A stretch of DNA of 23,740 nucleotides from an uncultured Oscillospiraceae bacterium (GCA_910587285.1 CAJULM010000042.1:1-23740); one strand, 5' to 3'; numbered from the stretch's first letter, positions 8,098-15,693 are shown. Program-made: numbers and translations. Notes: generated from the letters alone by a model not told the origin.

Positions 8098-10032
8098 TTA
8101 GGTGGGCGGGGTTTGGGCCAGCAGCATCCCGCTCTGAGCGGGGACAGACAGGGACCAGCCCTCCACCGGAGTGGACTGCCAGGCGCACTGGCCGTCTGCC
8201 TGGATGACCCAGCCCTCGTCGGGCAGATGGATGACGTATTCCCAGGGGGAGGCGTTGTAAATCACCCACAGCGGTTCCCCGGCGCGTCCCCCCTGGCTGA
8301 TACGGAAGGACACCACCTGGGGGGCCAGTACCGTTTGGTCCGTCACATAGTCCGCAGCATCCGGCGATTTGCGGCACAGGCCGGGCAGCGCCTTACGCAG
8401 CCGGATGAGTTGCCGGTAGTAGTTCGTCAGAGGGGCGAACCGGGCGGCCTGCTCCCAGCGGAGCATATTGATCTCCGGGGGAGAGCGGTAGCTGTTGCCG
8501 TCGCCCAGTTTGGTGCGGCCGAACTCCTCCCCGGCCTGGAGGAAGGGGCGGCCCAGGCAGGTGAAATAGATGAAAGCGGCCAGCTTGTTTTGACGGAGCA
8601 GCTCGTCCTGGGGCTGGGCGAAACAGGCGGAGTCCGGGTAATCGTTCTGCCCGGCGCACAACACCAGTTTGTCCCAGAGGGTGAGGTTGTCGTGGCAGGA
8701 CACATAGTTAATAATCTGGGAGCAGCCGTGAGGCTCAAACTCCCACGCACCCCGGGGCCAGCCGGTGACGGATTGGAGGATGTCCTCCTCCAGTCCAGTT
8801 CCGCCGTTGACAAAGCCGGGGGCGCAGCGCAGAAAGCAGCTACCCTTGATGGCGTCGCGGGTGCTGTCGCAGAACACGCCGATGGCGGAATCCAGCAGGG
8901 CCACGTTGGATTTCAGGGCGGGGTGGGTGTCCGGCTCCATGGGAGAGTCGTCCGCCCGCCAGGGCTCGCCGTAGAGTAGCTTTTCTCCTGGACCGAATAC
9001 CTGGTCCAGTTCCCGCTGGATGCGGTTCATCAGCTCCACCGTCAAAAGCCCCATCAGGTCGAAGCGGAAGCCGTCGATGTGGTACTCACGGGCCCAGTAC
9101 ATCACGGAATTGGCGATATAATTGTCCACCATGGCGCGGCCTGCGGCCACGTCGTTGCCGCAGCCCGAGCCGTTGGACAGCGAGCCATCCCGCCGCTGGC
9201 GGTAGTAGTAGTCCGGCGCAGAGCGCTCCAGCCAGGAATCGGCGGCGTAGGTGTGGTTGTATACCACGTCCATCACCACCCGGAGGCCGTTCTTGTGGAG
9301 GGCCTGCACCATCTCCTTGCACTCCCGAATGCGGAGCGCGCCGTCGGAGGGATCCGTGGCGTAGCTACCCTCGGGCACGTTGTAGTTGACCGGGTCATAG
9401 CCCCAGTTGAACTGCCCACTGTCGCCGCCCTCATCCACCGAGCCGAAGTCGAAGATGGGCAGCAGCTGCACATGGGTGACGCCCAGCTCCTTGATGTGGG
9501 CCATGCAGAGGGGAAGCTTTCCGTCCGGGCCGGTCCACGAGAATGCCTTGAATGTTCCGCGGTACTGGGCCGGGACGCCGCTGTCCGAGTCCCAGGAGAA
9601 GTCCTTGACGTGGAGCTCGTAGATCACCTGCTCAGACTGGAGAGGGGGCGGTACATCCCGCTCAAAGCCCGCTGGGTTGGTGCGGGACAGGTCAACGACC
9701 ATGCTGCGCGCTCCGTTGCGGCCGCAGGCCGCAGCGTAGGGGTCGCCGGTACGGCGGACGAGGCCGGCGGCCTCCACCTCATAATCGTAATATATCCCAT
9801 GGAGGTCCCCCTCTATGGCCAGAGACCAAACACCCCGGTCCCCGCAGACCAGGGAGTGAACGGTGCAGGCGGGGGAGGTATCGTCCCGGTAGAGGGATAG
9901 GTTCACCCGGTCGGCTTCGGGGCTCCACAGCTTGAAAACAGTGCGCCGGGCGGAGTAGGAGGCTCCCAAGTCCTTGCCATTGTAGCAGTATTTTCCGTCA
10001 AAACGTCTGTAATGTCGTCTGTTTGAAGCCAA
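8098..10032 (-). CDS. pulA: Type I pullulanase (glycogen/maltodextrin debranching)
   Basis: This 644-residue GH13 enzyme hydrolyses alpha-1,6 branches of pullulan, glycogen or limit dextrins. An N-terminal CBM48-like beta domain (about 15-115) precedes the TIM barrel. The type I signature YNWGYDP appears as F-N-W-G-Y-D-P (208-214). Catalytic regions are D-V-V-Y-N-H (255-260), G-F-R-F-D with nucleophile D325, G-E-P-W with acid/base E356, and S-C-H-D-N (446-450). No signal peptide is seen, so it should act on intracellular glucans. The start is TTG at 10032. A stop codon lies three codons upstream in frame, and AAGGG (10042-10046 on the minus strand) is a modest ribosome binding site. It is divergent from spo0A. 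Confidence 0.93.
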   Translation of the reverse strand: MASNRRHYRRFDGKYCYNGKDLGASYSARRTVFKLWSPEADRVNLSLYRDDTSPACTVHSLVCGDRGVWSLAIEGDLHGIYYDYEVEAAGLVRRTGDPYAAACGRNGARSMVVDLSRTNPAGFERDVPPPLQSEQVIYELHVKDFSWDSDSGVPAQYRGTFKAFSWTGPDGKLPLCMAHIKELGVTHVQLLPIFDFGSVDEGGDSGQFNWGYDPVNYNVPEGSYATDPSDGALRIRECKEMVQALHKNGLRVVMDVVYNHTYAADSWLERSAPDYYYRQRRDGSLSNGSGCGNDVAAGRAMVDNYIANSVMYWAREYHIDGFRFDLMGLLTVELMNRIQRELDQVFGPGEKLLYGEPWRADDSPMEPDTHPALKSNVALLDSAIGVFCDSTRDAIKGSCFLRCAPGFVNGGTGLEEDILQSVTGWPRGAWEFEPHGCSQIINYVSCHDNLTLWDKLVLCAGQNDYPDSACFAQPQDELLRQNKLAAFIYFTCLGRPFLQAGEEFGRTKLGDGNSYRSPPEINMLRWEQAARFAPLTNYYRQLIRLRKALPGLCRKSPDAADYVTDQTVLAPQVVSFRISQGGRAGEPLWVIYNASPWEYVIHLPDEGWVIQADGQCAWQSTPVEGWSLSVPAQSGMLLAQTPPT

Positions 10033-10103
10033 ATCGTTTCACCCTTGTGCATAGAATTGAGCCGTGCAAAGAGGCGGCACCTGTGGACTTCCACTTAATT
10101 GTA

Positions 10104-10131
10104 ATTATACCATATTTCTACCAAAATACAA
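10104..10131 (-). promoter_or_regulatory. Promoter of pulA
   Basis: Read on the minus strand, TTGTAT (-35, 10131-10126) and TATAAT (-10, 10109-10104) are 16 bases apart, and TGG just before the -10 makes an extended -10. The start would be near 10097, about 65 bases before the TTG start codon. Confidence 0.6.
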
Positions 10132-10202
10132 CTCAGTTTGTAGTATAATATGGGGAAGCGTGTGTCTGTAACTTATCGGAAAAGGGAATAAATGGAAAAC
10201 CG

Positions 10203-10209
10203 TGTCGAA
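10203..10209 (+). promoter_or_regulatory. Candidate Spo0A binding site (0A box)
   Basis: TGTCGAA is an exact match to the core 0A box known from Bacillus and Clostridia. It lies about 70 bases upstream of the predicted spo0A transcription start, in an AT-rich divergent region, where autoregulation by phosphorylated Spo0A would be expected. A 7-base match alone is weak evidence. Confidence 0.4.
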
Positions 10210-10239
10210 GAAAACTTTGGAGGAAATGGAAAAACTTTC

Positions 10240-10268
10240 TTGCCATGTGGAGTATTCTGTGGTATTTT
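10240..10268 (+). promoter_or_regulatory. Sigma-A-type promoter of spo0A
   Basis: TTGCCA (10240-10245) and TATTTT (10263-10268) are 17 bases apart, placing the transcription start near 10275 and a leader of about 55 bases before the ATG at 10331. A second perfect -10 hexamer, TATAAT (10144-10149), lies further upstream but lacks a good -35. Confidence 0.5.
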
Positions 10269-10330
10269 ATTGATAAGGCAAAAACTGGTAATTCAACACC
10301 AAAGGTCATAGACCGGAAAGGATCAGTAAC

Positions 10331-11092
10331 ATGAGCGATAAGAAGAAGATTGTGCTGGCGGACGCCTCGGAGGAATTCCGCCGGATGCTGGCAGATATGA
10401 TAGAACAGGAGAATGACCTGTGCGTGGTTGGACAGACAGGCAGCGGCGAGCAGCTGCTGGAGCTGGTCGCCCAGCACAAGCCGGACGTGCTGGTTATGGA
10501 TTTGATGCTGTCTGGGATAGACGGGCTGGAAGTGCTGGAAAGGCTGGGCGCGAGCCGCCCCAAGGTGCTGGTGCTGTCTGCCTTCAGCGGCCCCATGCTG
10601 GCCGAGCAGATTTCCCAGTGCGGCGGTGACTACTGTATGCTCAAGCCCTGCCGGGCGCAGACGGTGATTGAGCGCACCCGGCGGCTCACTACCGCGTCCA
10701 GCTTGGAGACGGCGGAGGAGGAGACAGGCGGCCGGGATTTGGAGCGCCAAGTTACCGCCATCATCCATGACATCGGCGTGCCCGCCCATATCAAGGGCTA
10801 CCAGTATTTGCGGGAGGCCATCGGCCTGGCGGTGGCGGATATGGAAGTAATCAATGCGGTGACGAAGGTGCTCTATCCAGCGGTGGCCAAGAAATACGGC
10901 ACCACCGCCAGCCGGGTGGAGCGGGCCATCCGCCACGCCATCGAGGTGGCCTGGGACCGGGGCGACCTGGAGACGCTGCAAAAGTACTTTGGGTACACCG
11001 TCTCCAACGCGAAGGGCAAGCCCACCAACAGCGAGTTCATCGCCATGATCGCCGACCGCATTTCCCTGGAGGGCGGCGTTCGGGTGGGGTGA
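10331..11092 (+). CDS. spo0A: Sporulation master regulator Spo0A
   Basis: This 253-residue response regulator commits the cell to sporulation by binding 0A boxes once phosphorylated. The receiver domain (1-120) has phosphoacceptor D57 in L-V-M-D-L, S83, and K105 in L-K-P. The acidic pocket, normally a D-D pair, reads D11-A12, so one metal-binding acid is missing. The C-terminal Spo0A-specific helix-turn-helix (about 145-250) is highly typical: I-H-D-I-G-V-P-A-H-I-K-G-Y-Q-Y-L-R, then S-R-V-E-R-A-I-R-H-A-I-E-V-A-W. AAAGGA (10317-10322) lies 8 bases before the ATG. The usual neighbour spoIVB is absent, with divergent pulA in its place. It ends four bases from the end of a convergent operon. Confidence 0.96.
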   Translation: MSDKKKIVLADASEEFRRMLADMIEQENDLCVVGQTGSGEQLLELVAQHKPDVLVMDLMLSGIDGLEVLERLGASRPKVLVLSAFSGPMLAEQISQCGGDYCMLKPCRAQTVIERTRRLTTASSLETAEEETGGRDLERQVTAIIHDIGVPAHIKGYQYLREAIGLAVADMEVINAVTKVLYPAVAKKYGTTASRVERAIRHAIEVAWDRGDLETLQKYFGYTVSNAKGKPTNSEFIAMIADRISLEGGVRVG

Positions 11093-11096
11093 GCGA

Positions 11097-11753
11097 TTAA
11101 GCCAGCCCCAGGGCGCACAGCGCCTGGGCAAGCCGCTCCACGGCGCCGGGGAGGTTGGCCTGGTACTCCTCGTACTGAGAGGGGTGAAATAGGTGGTCGG
11201 ACGCTGCCTTGACGCAGCGGAAGGGGACGGCGTTTCGCAGACACACCTGAGCTGCTGCTGCGGCCTCCATGTCGCACACCAGGGCGTGAAAATGGTCCCG
11301 GATGTGGGCGGCCCGCTCCAGGTCCCGGCCAAACCAGTCCCCGCTGGCCACGATGCCGGAGACGGGCTCGAATCCGGCGGCGGTCAGCCGGGCCAGGGTG
11401 TCCTCCGCATCGGCGCAGGGCAGCTCCACCCGGTCCAGCACAGGCACCAGGCCCGGAGGATCGCCAAAGATTTCCATATCGTGCTGGACGCAGGCGGTGG
11501 CGGCCACGATGGTTCCGGCGGGCAGGTCATGGAAGCAGCCGGTGACGCCGGCGTTCCACAGCTGGCCGGGCGCGAAGCGGTCGATAAGGTACTGCGCGGC
11601 CAGAGCGGCGTTTACCTTGCCGACGCCGCACACGCATACAATCAATTCTGACCCCAGACGGCGCAGGGTGAGCCCTGCGCCGTTTGATACAGGTTCGCCT
11701 TTGTCAAAGGGCGGGGCGGCCTCCTTGTTCATGGCCAGCAGAAGGGCCCGCAT
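11097..11753 (-). CDS. MTA/SAH-nucleosidase-like phosphorylase-family protein
   Basis: This 218-residue protein of the PNP/UDP phosphorylase superfamily most resembles 5'-methylthioadenosine/S-adenosylhomocysteine nucleosidase, which cleaves adenine from SAM by-products in the cytosol. Residues matching the nucleosidase active site are E11 near the N-terminus, E163 in C-D-M-E-A-A-A, and D186 in A-S-D-H. L-W-N-A-G-V-T-G (65-72) matches the ribose/phosphate region. The ATG at 11753 is chosen because GGGGAGG lies 7 bases upstream inside the end of pncB. An in-frame longer form has no supporting site. It is translationally coupled to pncB with a 1-base gap. Futalosine hydrolase or another N-ribosyl hydrolase remains possible. 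Confidence 0.8.
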   Translation of the reverse strand: MRALLLAMNKEAAPPFDKGEPVSNGAGLTLRRLGSELIVCVCGVGKVNAALAAQYLIDRFAPGQLWNAGVTGCFHDLPAGTIVAATACVQHDMEIFGDPPGLVPVLDRVELPCADAEDTLARLTAAGFEPVSGIVASGDWFGRDLERAAHIRDHFHALVCDMEAAAAAQVCLRNAVPFRCVKAASDHLFHPSQYEEYQANLPGAVERLAQALCALGLA

Positions 11754-11754
11754 C

Positions 11755-13185
11755 TCAGCGCCTCCCCGCCAGCAGGGCGGCGCGCACGTCCCACAGCTTC
11801 TGAGAGAGGTCCACATAGTAGTTGTGGGGGAACTCGAACCGCTTTACCTCGTCCCATAGGCTGTCCACTTCCCGCAGGCAGTGCTGCCGGGCCTGCTGAA
11901 TGGTGGGCAGCTGATAGACCAGCTTGCCGTTCTGGAAGATGGGCACCAGCAGGGGGCGGGCGGTGTAGTCGGTGACGGTTTTGCGCTTCCAGGTGGCCTC
12001 CGGGTCGAACAACTCCAGGGGCTGAGTAAAGTCGGGCTGCTCGTCGTGTACGCAGATATAGTCGGCAATGGCTTTGCCGTTGGCGTTTTCAAACAGGCGG
12101 TATACCTTTTTAAAGTGCGGCAGGGTGACTTTGGCGGCGTTTTCACTGATTTTGATTTTGGGGGTGACGGCGCCGTCCTCCTCCTCGATGGCGGCCAGCT
12201 TGTATACCCCGCCGAAGACCGGCTCGCTCTTGGAGGTGATGAGCCGCTCGCCCACGCCAAAGGCGTCGATTTTTGCCCCTTGGGTGAGCAGGTCCCGGAT
12301 GATGTATTCGTCCAGGGAGTTGGAGGCCACGATTTTGATGCCGGGAAGTCCGGCGTTGTCCAGCATTTTTCGGGCCTTTTTGGACAGGTAGGTCAAATCG
12401 CCTGAGTCGATGCGGATGCCGCCGCTGGTGATGCCCAGCTCCCGGAACACGCGGATGGCGTTGGGCACGCCGGAGCGCAGCACGTTATAGGTATCCACCA
12501 GCAGGGTGGCGGCCTGGGGGTAGACCTGGCAGTAGGTTTTAAAGGCGGTGTACTCGTCGGGGAACATCTGCACCCAGGAGTGGGCCATGGTGCCGGTGGC
12601 GGGGGTGCCGAACATCAGGTCGGCCATGGCGCAGGCGGTACCGCCGGCTCCGGCGATGTAGCTGGACCGGGCGCCCAGAATGGCACCGTCCGAGCCCTGG
12701 GCCCGGCGGGAGCCGAATTCGGACACCGTCCGGCCCTGGGCGGCCCGGACGATTCGGTTGGACTTGGTGGCGATGAGGGACTGGTGGTTGAGCACCAGCA
12801 GCAGATAGGTCTCAATAAACTGGGCCTGGATGGCTGGGGCGCGGACGGTGAGAATGGGCTCCCGGGGGAAGATGGGAGTACCCTCCGGCACGGCCCAGAT
12901 GTCGCCGGTGAAGTGGAAGCCGCGCAGATAGTCCAAAAACTCCGGGGCAAAGCAGTTTTTCCCCCGCAGGTACTGGATGTCCTCCTCGTCAAAGTGGAGG
13001 TTTTGGATATAGTGGACCACCTGCTCCAGCCCGGCGGCGATGGCGAAGCCGCCCCCATCGGGGACGCTACGGAAAAACACATCGAAATAGCAGATGCGCT
13101 CGCCCATGCCGGTCTGGAAATAGCCGTTGCCCATGGTCAGCTCGTAGAAATCAGTGAGCATGGTGTAATTGACATCGTGCTTCAT
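11755..13185 (-). CDS. pncB: Nicotinate phosphoribosyltransferase
   Basis: This 476-residue enzyme converts nicotinate, PRPP and ATP to nicotinate mononucleotide, the first step of NAD salvage (Preiss-Handler pathway). Family features are T-D-F-Y-E-L-T-M near the N-terminus (11-18), E-F-G-S-R-R-A (156-162), the probable phosphorylated histidine H202 in G-T-M-A-H-S-W, D-T-Y-N (231-234), R-I-D-S-G-D, and G-V-G-E-R-L. Length is normal. The ATG at 13185 follows AAGGAGG (13194-13200 on the minus strand) by 8 bases. An upstream in-frame ATG lies inside the promoter region and is rejected. It is first in an operon with the nucleosidase-like gene. Confidence 0.94.
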   Translation of the reverse strand: MKHDVNYTMLTDFYELTMGNGYFQTGMGERICYFDVFFRSVPDGGGFAIAAGLEQVVHYIQNLHFDEEDIQYLRGKNCFAPEFLDYLRGFHFTGDIWAVPEGTPIFPREPILTVRAPAIQAQFIETYLLLVLNHQSLIATKSNRIVRAAQGRTVSEFGSRRAQGSDGAILGARSSYIAGAGGTACAMADLMFGTPATGTMAHSWVQMFPDEYTAFKTYCQVYPQAATLLVDTYNVLRSGVPNAIRVFRELGITSGGIRIDSGDLTYLSKKARKMLDNAGLPGIKIVASNSLDEYIIRDLLTQGAKIDAFGVGERLITSKSEPVFGGVYKLAAIEEEDGAVTPKIKISENAAKVTLPHFKKVYRLFENANGKAIADYICVHDEQPDFTQPLELFDPEATWKRKTVTDYTARPLLVPIFQNGKLVYQLPTIQQARQHCLREVDSLWDEVKRFEFPHNYYVDLSQKLWDVRAALLAGRR

Positions 13186-13216
13186 TGGAGATCCCTCCTT
13201 ATTTTCAGTGTCCACC

Positions 13217-13245
13217 ATTATAAGCTGTCTTGACAACAATTTCAA
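13217..13245 (-). promoter_or_regulatory. Sigma-A-type promoter of pncB
   Basis: On the minus strand, TTGAAA (13245-13240) and a perfect TATAAT (13222-13217) have a 17-base spacer, the same hexamers as the recJ promoter. The start would be about 13210, giving a short leader of about 25 bases that contains the ribosome binding site. No NAD-responsive operator is recognised. Confidence 0.75.
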
Positions 13246-13259
13246 TCCCCAAATCGCAG

Positions 13260-13285
13260 CAAGGGCCGCCTCTTGGCGGCCCTTG
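13260..13285 (-). terminator. Hairpin downstream of rubrerythrin
   Basis: A perfect 11-bp inverted repeat, CAAGGGCCGCC paired with GGCGGCCCTTG around TCTT, starts 5 bases after the rubrerythrin stop codon. The T-tract on the minus strand is poor (GCTGCGATTT), so termination may be partial. It also separates rubrerythrin from the pncB promoter. Confidence 0.6.
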
Positions 13286-13290
13286 TCATG

Positions 13291-13923
13291 TTATCTGCTG
13301 GCGGTATAGGGGGCGAGGTCCAGCCGGACGTAATAGCCGCGGTTGTGGCGGCACACCGGGCAGGTCTGAGGCGCTAAGGAGGCCTTGATGACCTCGCCGC
13401 AGTTTAGGCAGACCCACAGAGTCTCTCCGTCGCTGTTGAACAGCTTCTCCTGCTCCAGCAGGTCGGCAAACAGGCCGAAGCGGTCGCCGTGGGTTTTCTC
13501 AATCTGGGCGATGAGCTCAAACTGGCCGCCGATGAGATCGAAACCCTCCCTGTGGGCGATTTCGGCAAAGGCGGCGTAGTCGTGCTCGTATTCCTCATAC
13601 TCATTGTGGCGGGCGGCCTTCAGCAAGTCCAGGGTCTTGTCCGACAGGTCGATGGGATAGTTGCCGTCGATGGCGATGTTCTGACCCGCTGAGGGCAGCA
13701 GCAGATCGTAGAACACCTTGGCGTGGGCCTTTTCCTGGTCGGCAGTGTACTCGAACACCCGGGCCACCACCTCTAACTGCTCCTTGCGGGCGGCGGAGGC
13801 GGCGAAGGTGTAGCGGTTTCGGGCCTGGCTCTCCCCGGCGAAGGCGCGCATCAGGTTTTCCCGGGTCTTGCTGTGCATGAAGTCCACGTTTCCCTTGTGG
13901 TAGTTTTGGTATTCGTTTTGCAT
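13291..13923 (-). CDS. Rubrerythrin
   Basis: This 210-residue non-haem iron protein reduces hydrogen peroxide in anaerobes. The ferritin-like di-iron domain supplies E31 (G-E-S-Q-A), E64-x-x-H67, the E-Y-E-E-Y-E-H region (108-114) and E142-x-x-H145. A C-terminal rubredoxin-like domain binds one Fe through C172-x-x-C175 and C188-x-x-C191. The ATG at 13923 is preceded by GGAGGGG on the minus strand. A longer in-frame ORF reaching 14313 crosses the intergenic region and has no support. It is divergent from the histidine phosphatase gene. I see no convincing promoter hexamers for it. No signal peptide is present, so it is cytosolic. Confidence 0.95.
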   Translation of the reverse strand: MQNEYQNYHKGNVDFMHSKTRENLMRAFAGESQARNRYTFAASAARKEQLEVVARVFEYTADQEKAHAKVFYDLLLPSAGQNIAIDGNYPIDLSDKTLDLLKAARHNEYEEYEHDYAAFAEIAHREGFDLIGGQFELIAQIEKTHGDRFGLFADLLEQEKLFNSDGETLWVCLNCGEVIKASLAPQTCPVCRHNRGYYVRLDLAPYTASR

Positions 13924-14011
13924 ATTGTCCCCTCCAATGTATTTGGTAGGGGTAGTATGCCCGGCTTTGGGAAAAACTTGCGCACTGTTTGCGGGCCGCC
14001 GGGCTTTGATG

Positions 14012-14040
14012 TTGACGTCCAAAGCCGGCAATGGTAAAAT
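14012..14040 (+). promoter_or_regulatory. Promoter of the histidine phosphatase gene
   Basis: TTGACG (14012-14017) and TAAAAT (14035-14040) are 17 bases apart, with a start near 14047 and a leader of about 30 bases. The -35 lies in the loop between CCGGGCTTTG (13999-14008) and CAAAGCCGGC (14020-14029), which could pair with one bulge. Confidence 0.6.
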
Positions 14041-14076
14041 AAATTCAATATAGCTTGTGTGGAGGAGGTGTCTTCT

Positions 14077-14670
14077 ATGAGGCTTTTGGTCATTCGCCAC
14101 GGGGAGAGTGAAGCGGATATTCTGCGTGTGTGCGAGGGGCGAGCTGATTTTGGGCTGACGGAGCGCGGGCACCGGCAGGCGGAGGCCATGGGCAGCTATG
14201 TGGGCCAAAACTACCAAATTGATAAGATCTATTGCAGCACCCTGAAAAGGGCGGTTCAGACCGCGGAACACCTGGGAGCGAAGGTGGGCTTGCCCCTGAT
14301 TTTGGACGGGCATTTGATGGAGTTTAACAATGGCCTGCTTGCGGGGCTGGAGTACAGCGTGGCGGAGAAGAAATACCCCCGGGTGGAAACGCCGCTACAT
14401 TCGGCGGTGTATGAGCAGGAGAGCGCGCTGGATTTTCGATACAGGGCGGAATATATGCTCTCAAAGCTGACCTCGGAACATGAGGAGGACAGCACCATAG
14501 CTGTCCTCACCCACGGCGGTATGATAAACCAGCTGTATCGCGCATTTTTCAGGCTTCCGGTGGATTCGAAATTTGGCTTCCAGACAGGTGACACGGGGAT
14601 TCACGAATGGGTGATCAGCAAAGAATCCCGCGTAGTAGTCAGGGCAAATTACATACCGCACAGCATATAA
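14077..14670 (+). CDS. Histidine phosphatase family protein (phosphoglycerate-mutase-like)
   Basis: This 197-residue member of the branch-1 histidine phosphatase superfamily has the phosphohistidine motif R7-H8-G9-E10, R58 in S-T-L-K-R-A, the probable acid E82, and H146 in T-H-G-G. These are the four catalytic-pocket positions. Substrate cannot be assigned from the sequence: phosphoglycerate mutase, alpha-ribazole phosphatase, sugar-phosphate phosphatase and others share the fold. The ATG at 14077 has AGGAGGT 7 bases upstream. A GTG at 14059 lies inside the ribosome binding region and is rejected. It is probably a single-gene transcript, with its own promoter and a terminator-like hairpin directly after the stop. 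Confidence 0.88.
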   Translation: MRLLVIRHGESEADILRVCEGRADFGLTERGHRQAEAMGSYVGQNYQIDKIYCSTLKRAVQTAEHLGAKVGLPLILDGHLMEFNNGLLAGLEYSVAEKKYPRVETPLHSAVYEQESALDFRYRAEYMLSKLTSEHEEDSTIAVLTHGGMINQLYRAFFRLPVDSKFGFQTGDTGIHEWVISKESRVVVRANYIPHSI

Positions 14671-14674
14671 GCGC

Positions 14675-14709
14675 AATGGGCAGTTATCCATCCTGGGTAA
14701 CTGCCCATT
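14675..14709 (+). terminator. Hairpin terminator after the histidine phosphatase gene
   Basis: A 12-bp perfect stem, AATGGGCAGTTA paired with TAACTGCCCATT, extends inward by TCC/GGG with one T-G pair. It is followed by CCAATTTG, so the T-run is short. It begins 4 bases after the stop codon. Confidence 0.7.
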
Positions 14710-14826
14710 CCAATTTGACGTGGGCGGTGGGGGGTCAGAGCGAGTGGGCGGCGCCTTCCGCTGTCACCCGCCTGCCGGGCGGGGAATACACTGGACTGAT
14801 GACAAACATCAGAACAGGAGGAGCTT

Positions 14827-15693
14827 ATGATGCTGCGGGCAGAAAACATCTGGGTGGTGGGCGGCGACCCCCGGCAGGCGGCGTTGGCAGCGCTGCTGGC
14901 GGACGACGGCCACAGCGTACATACGTACGCCCTGGAGCGGGGCGGTGGGATGGAATGTGAACCGTCGATGGACGGAGCGGACCGGGCGGACTGCGTGGTG
15001 CTGCCCCTTCCGGCGTCGGGGCCGGAAGGGAAGCTGAACGCGCCGCTGGCGGCGCAGGAGCATGAGATGGCGCAGGTGTTGGACGCGCTGCGTCCAGGCC
15101 AGCTGGTGTGCGCGGGCATGACAGACCGGGCGCTGGAGGATATGGCGGCGGCGCGGGGGCTGGTGCTGCGGGATTACTTTGCTCGGGAGGAGCTGGCGGT
15201 GATGAACGCGGTGGCCACCGCCGAGGGTGCCATCCAGATCGCCATGGAGGAGCTGCCCATCACGCTGCACAACGCCCGGGTGATGGTGGTGGGTTTCGGG
15301 CGGCTGGGCCGGGCGCTGGCGCCCCGGCTGCGCGCGCTGGGGGCGCAGGTGTGGGTGTGCGCCCGGCGGCATGAGCAGCGCGCCGCCGCCGAGAGCATGG
15401 GGTTGGGAAGCGAACGGCTGGAGCGCCTGAGCGACTGGCTGTGCAGCTATGACCTGGTAATCAATACAGTGCCCGCCCTGGTGTTAGGGGTGGAGGAGCT
15501 GGCCGCCTTGAAGGAGGGGGCGCTGGTCATTGACCTGGCCTCCCGCCCCGGCGGGGTGGACATGGAGGCGGCAGCGGCGCTGAATGTGCGGGTGATCTGG
15601 GCGCTGTCCCTGCCGGGGAAGGTGGCTCCCGTCACCTCGGGGCGGTACATCAAGGACACCATTTATCATATTATGGAGGAATCAGAGCTGTGA
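14827..15693 (+). CDS. dpaA: Dipicolinate synthase subunit A
   Basis: This 288-residue protein is the putative NAD(P)-binding dehydrogenase subunit of dipicolinate synthase (SpoVFA), which makes the pyridine-2,6-dicarboxylate stored in the spore core. It acts in the mother cell. Characteristic blocks are D-Y-F-A-R-E-E-L-A-V (117-126), T-A-E-G-A-I-Q-I-A-M-E-E (131-142), the Rossmann motif G-F-G-R-L-G (156-161), and the C-terminal L-P-G-K-V-A-P-V-T-S-G with I-K-D-T-I. Length is close to B. subtilis SpoVFA. Two ATGs at 14827 and 14830 are both possible behind AGGAGG (14816-14821), and the second has the better 8-base spacing. The stop overlaps the dpaB start by 4 bases. Confidence 0.95.
   Translation: MMLRAENIWVVGGDPRQAALAALLADDGHSVHTYALERGGGMECEPSMDGADRADCVVLPLPASGPEGKLNAPLAAQEHEMAQVLDALRPGQLVCAGMTDRALEDMAAARGLVLRDYFAREELAVMNAVATAEGAIQIAMEELPITLHNARVMVVGFGRLGRALAPRLRALGAQVWVCARRHEQRAAAESMGLGSERLERLSDWLCSYDLVINTVPALVLGVEELAALKEGALVIDLASRPGGVDMEAAAALNVRVIWALSLPGKVAPVTSGRYIKDTIYHIMEESEL

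Noticed and set aside
7897..9900. Long plus-strand ORFs opposite pulA
   Set aside because: They overlap the end of the MurE-like gene and its terminator, have no ribosome binding site, and mirror the pullulanase codons.
10221..10260. Sigma-H promoter for spo0A based on AGGAAAT at 10221
   Set aside because: No GAAT-type -10 is found at 12-15 bases downstream.
10192..10311. A 39-codon ORF upstream of spo0A with a weak AAAGGGA site
   Set aside because: It overlaps the 0A box and the best spo0A promoter, its spacing is short, and the product shows no recognisable feature. It is more likely regulatory DNA, though a leader peptide from the upstream TATAAT cannot be excluded.
13924..14313. N-terminal extension of rubrerythrin to 14313
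   Set aside because: It runs through the divergent promoter region and into the opposite gene. Family length and the ribosome binding site support 13923.
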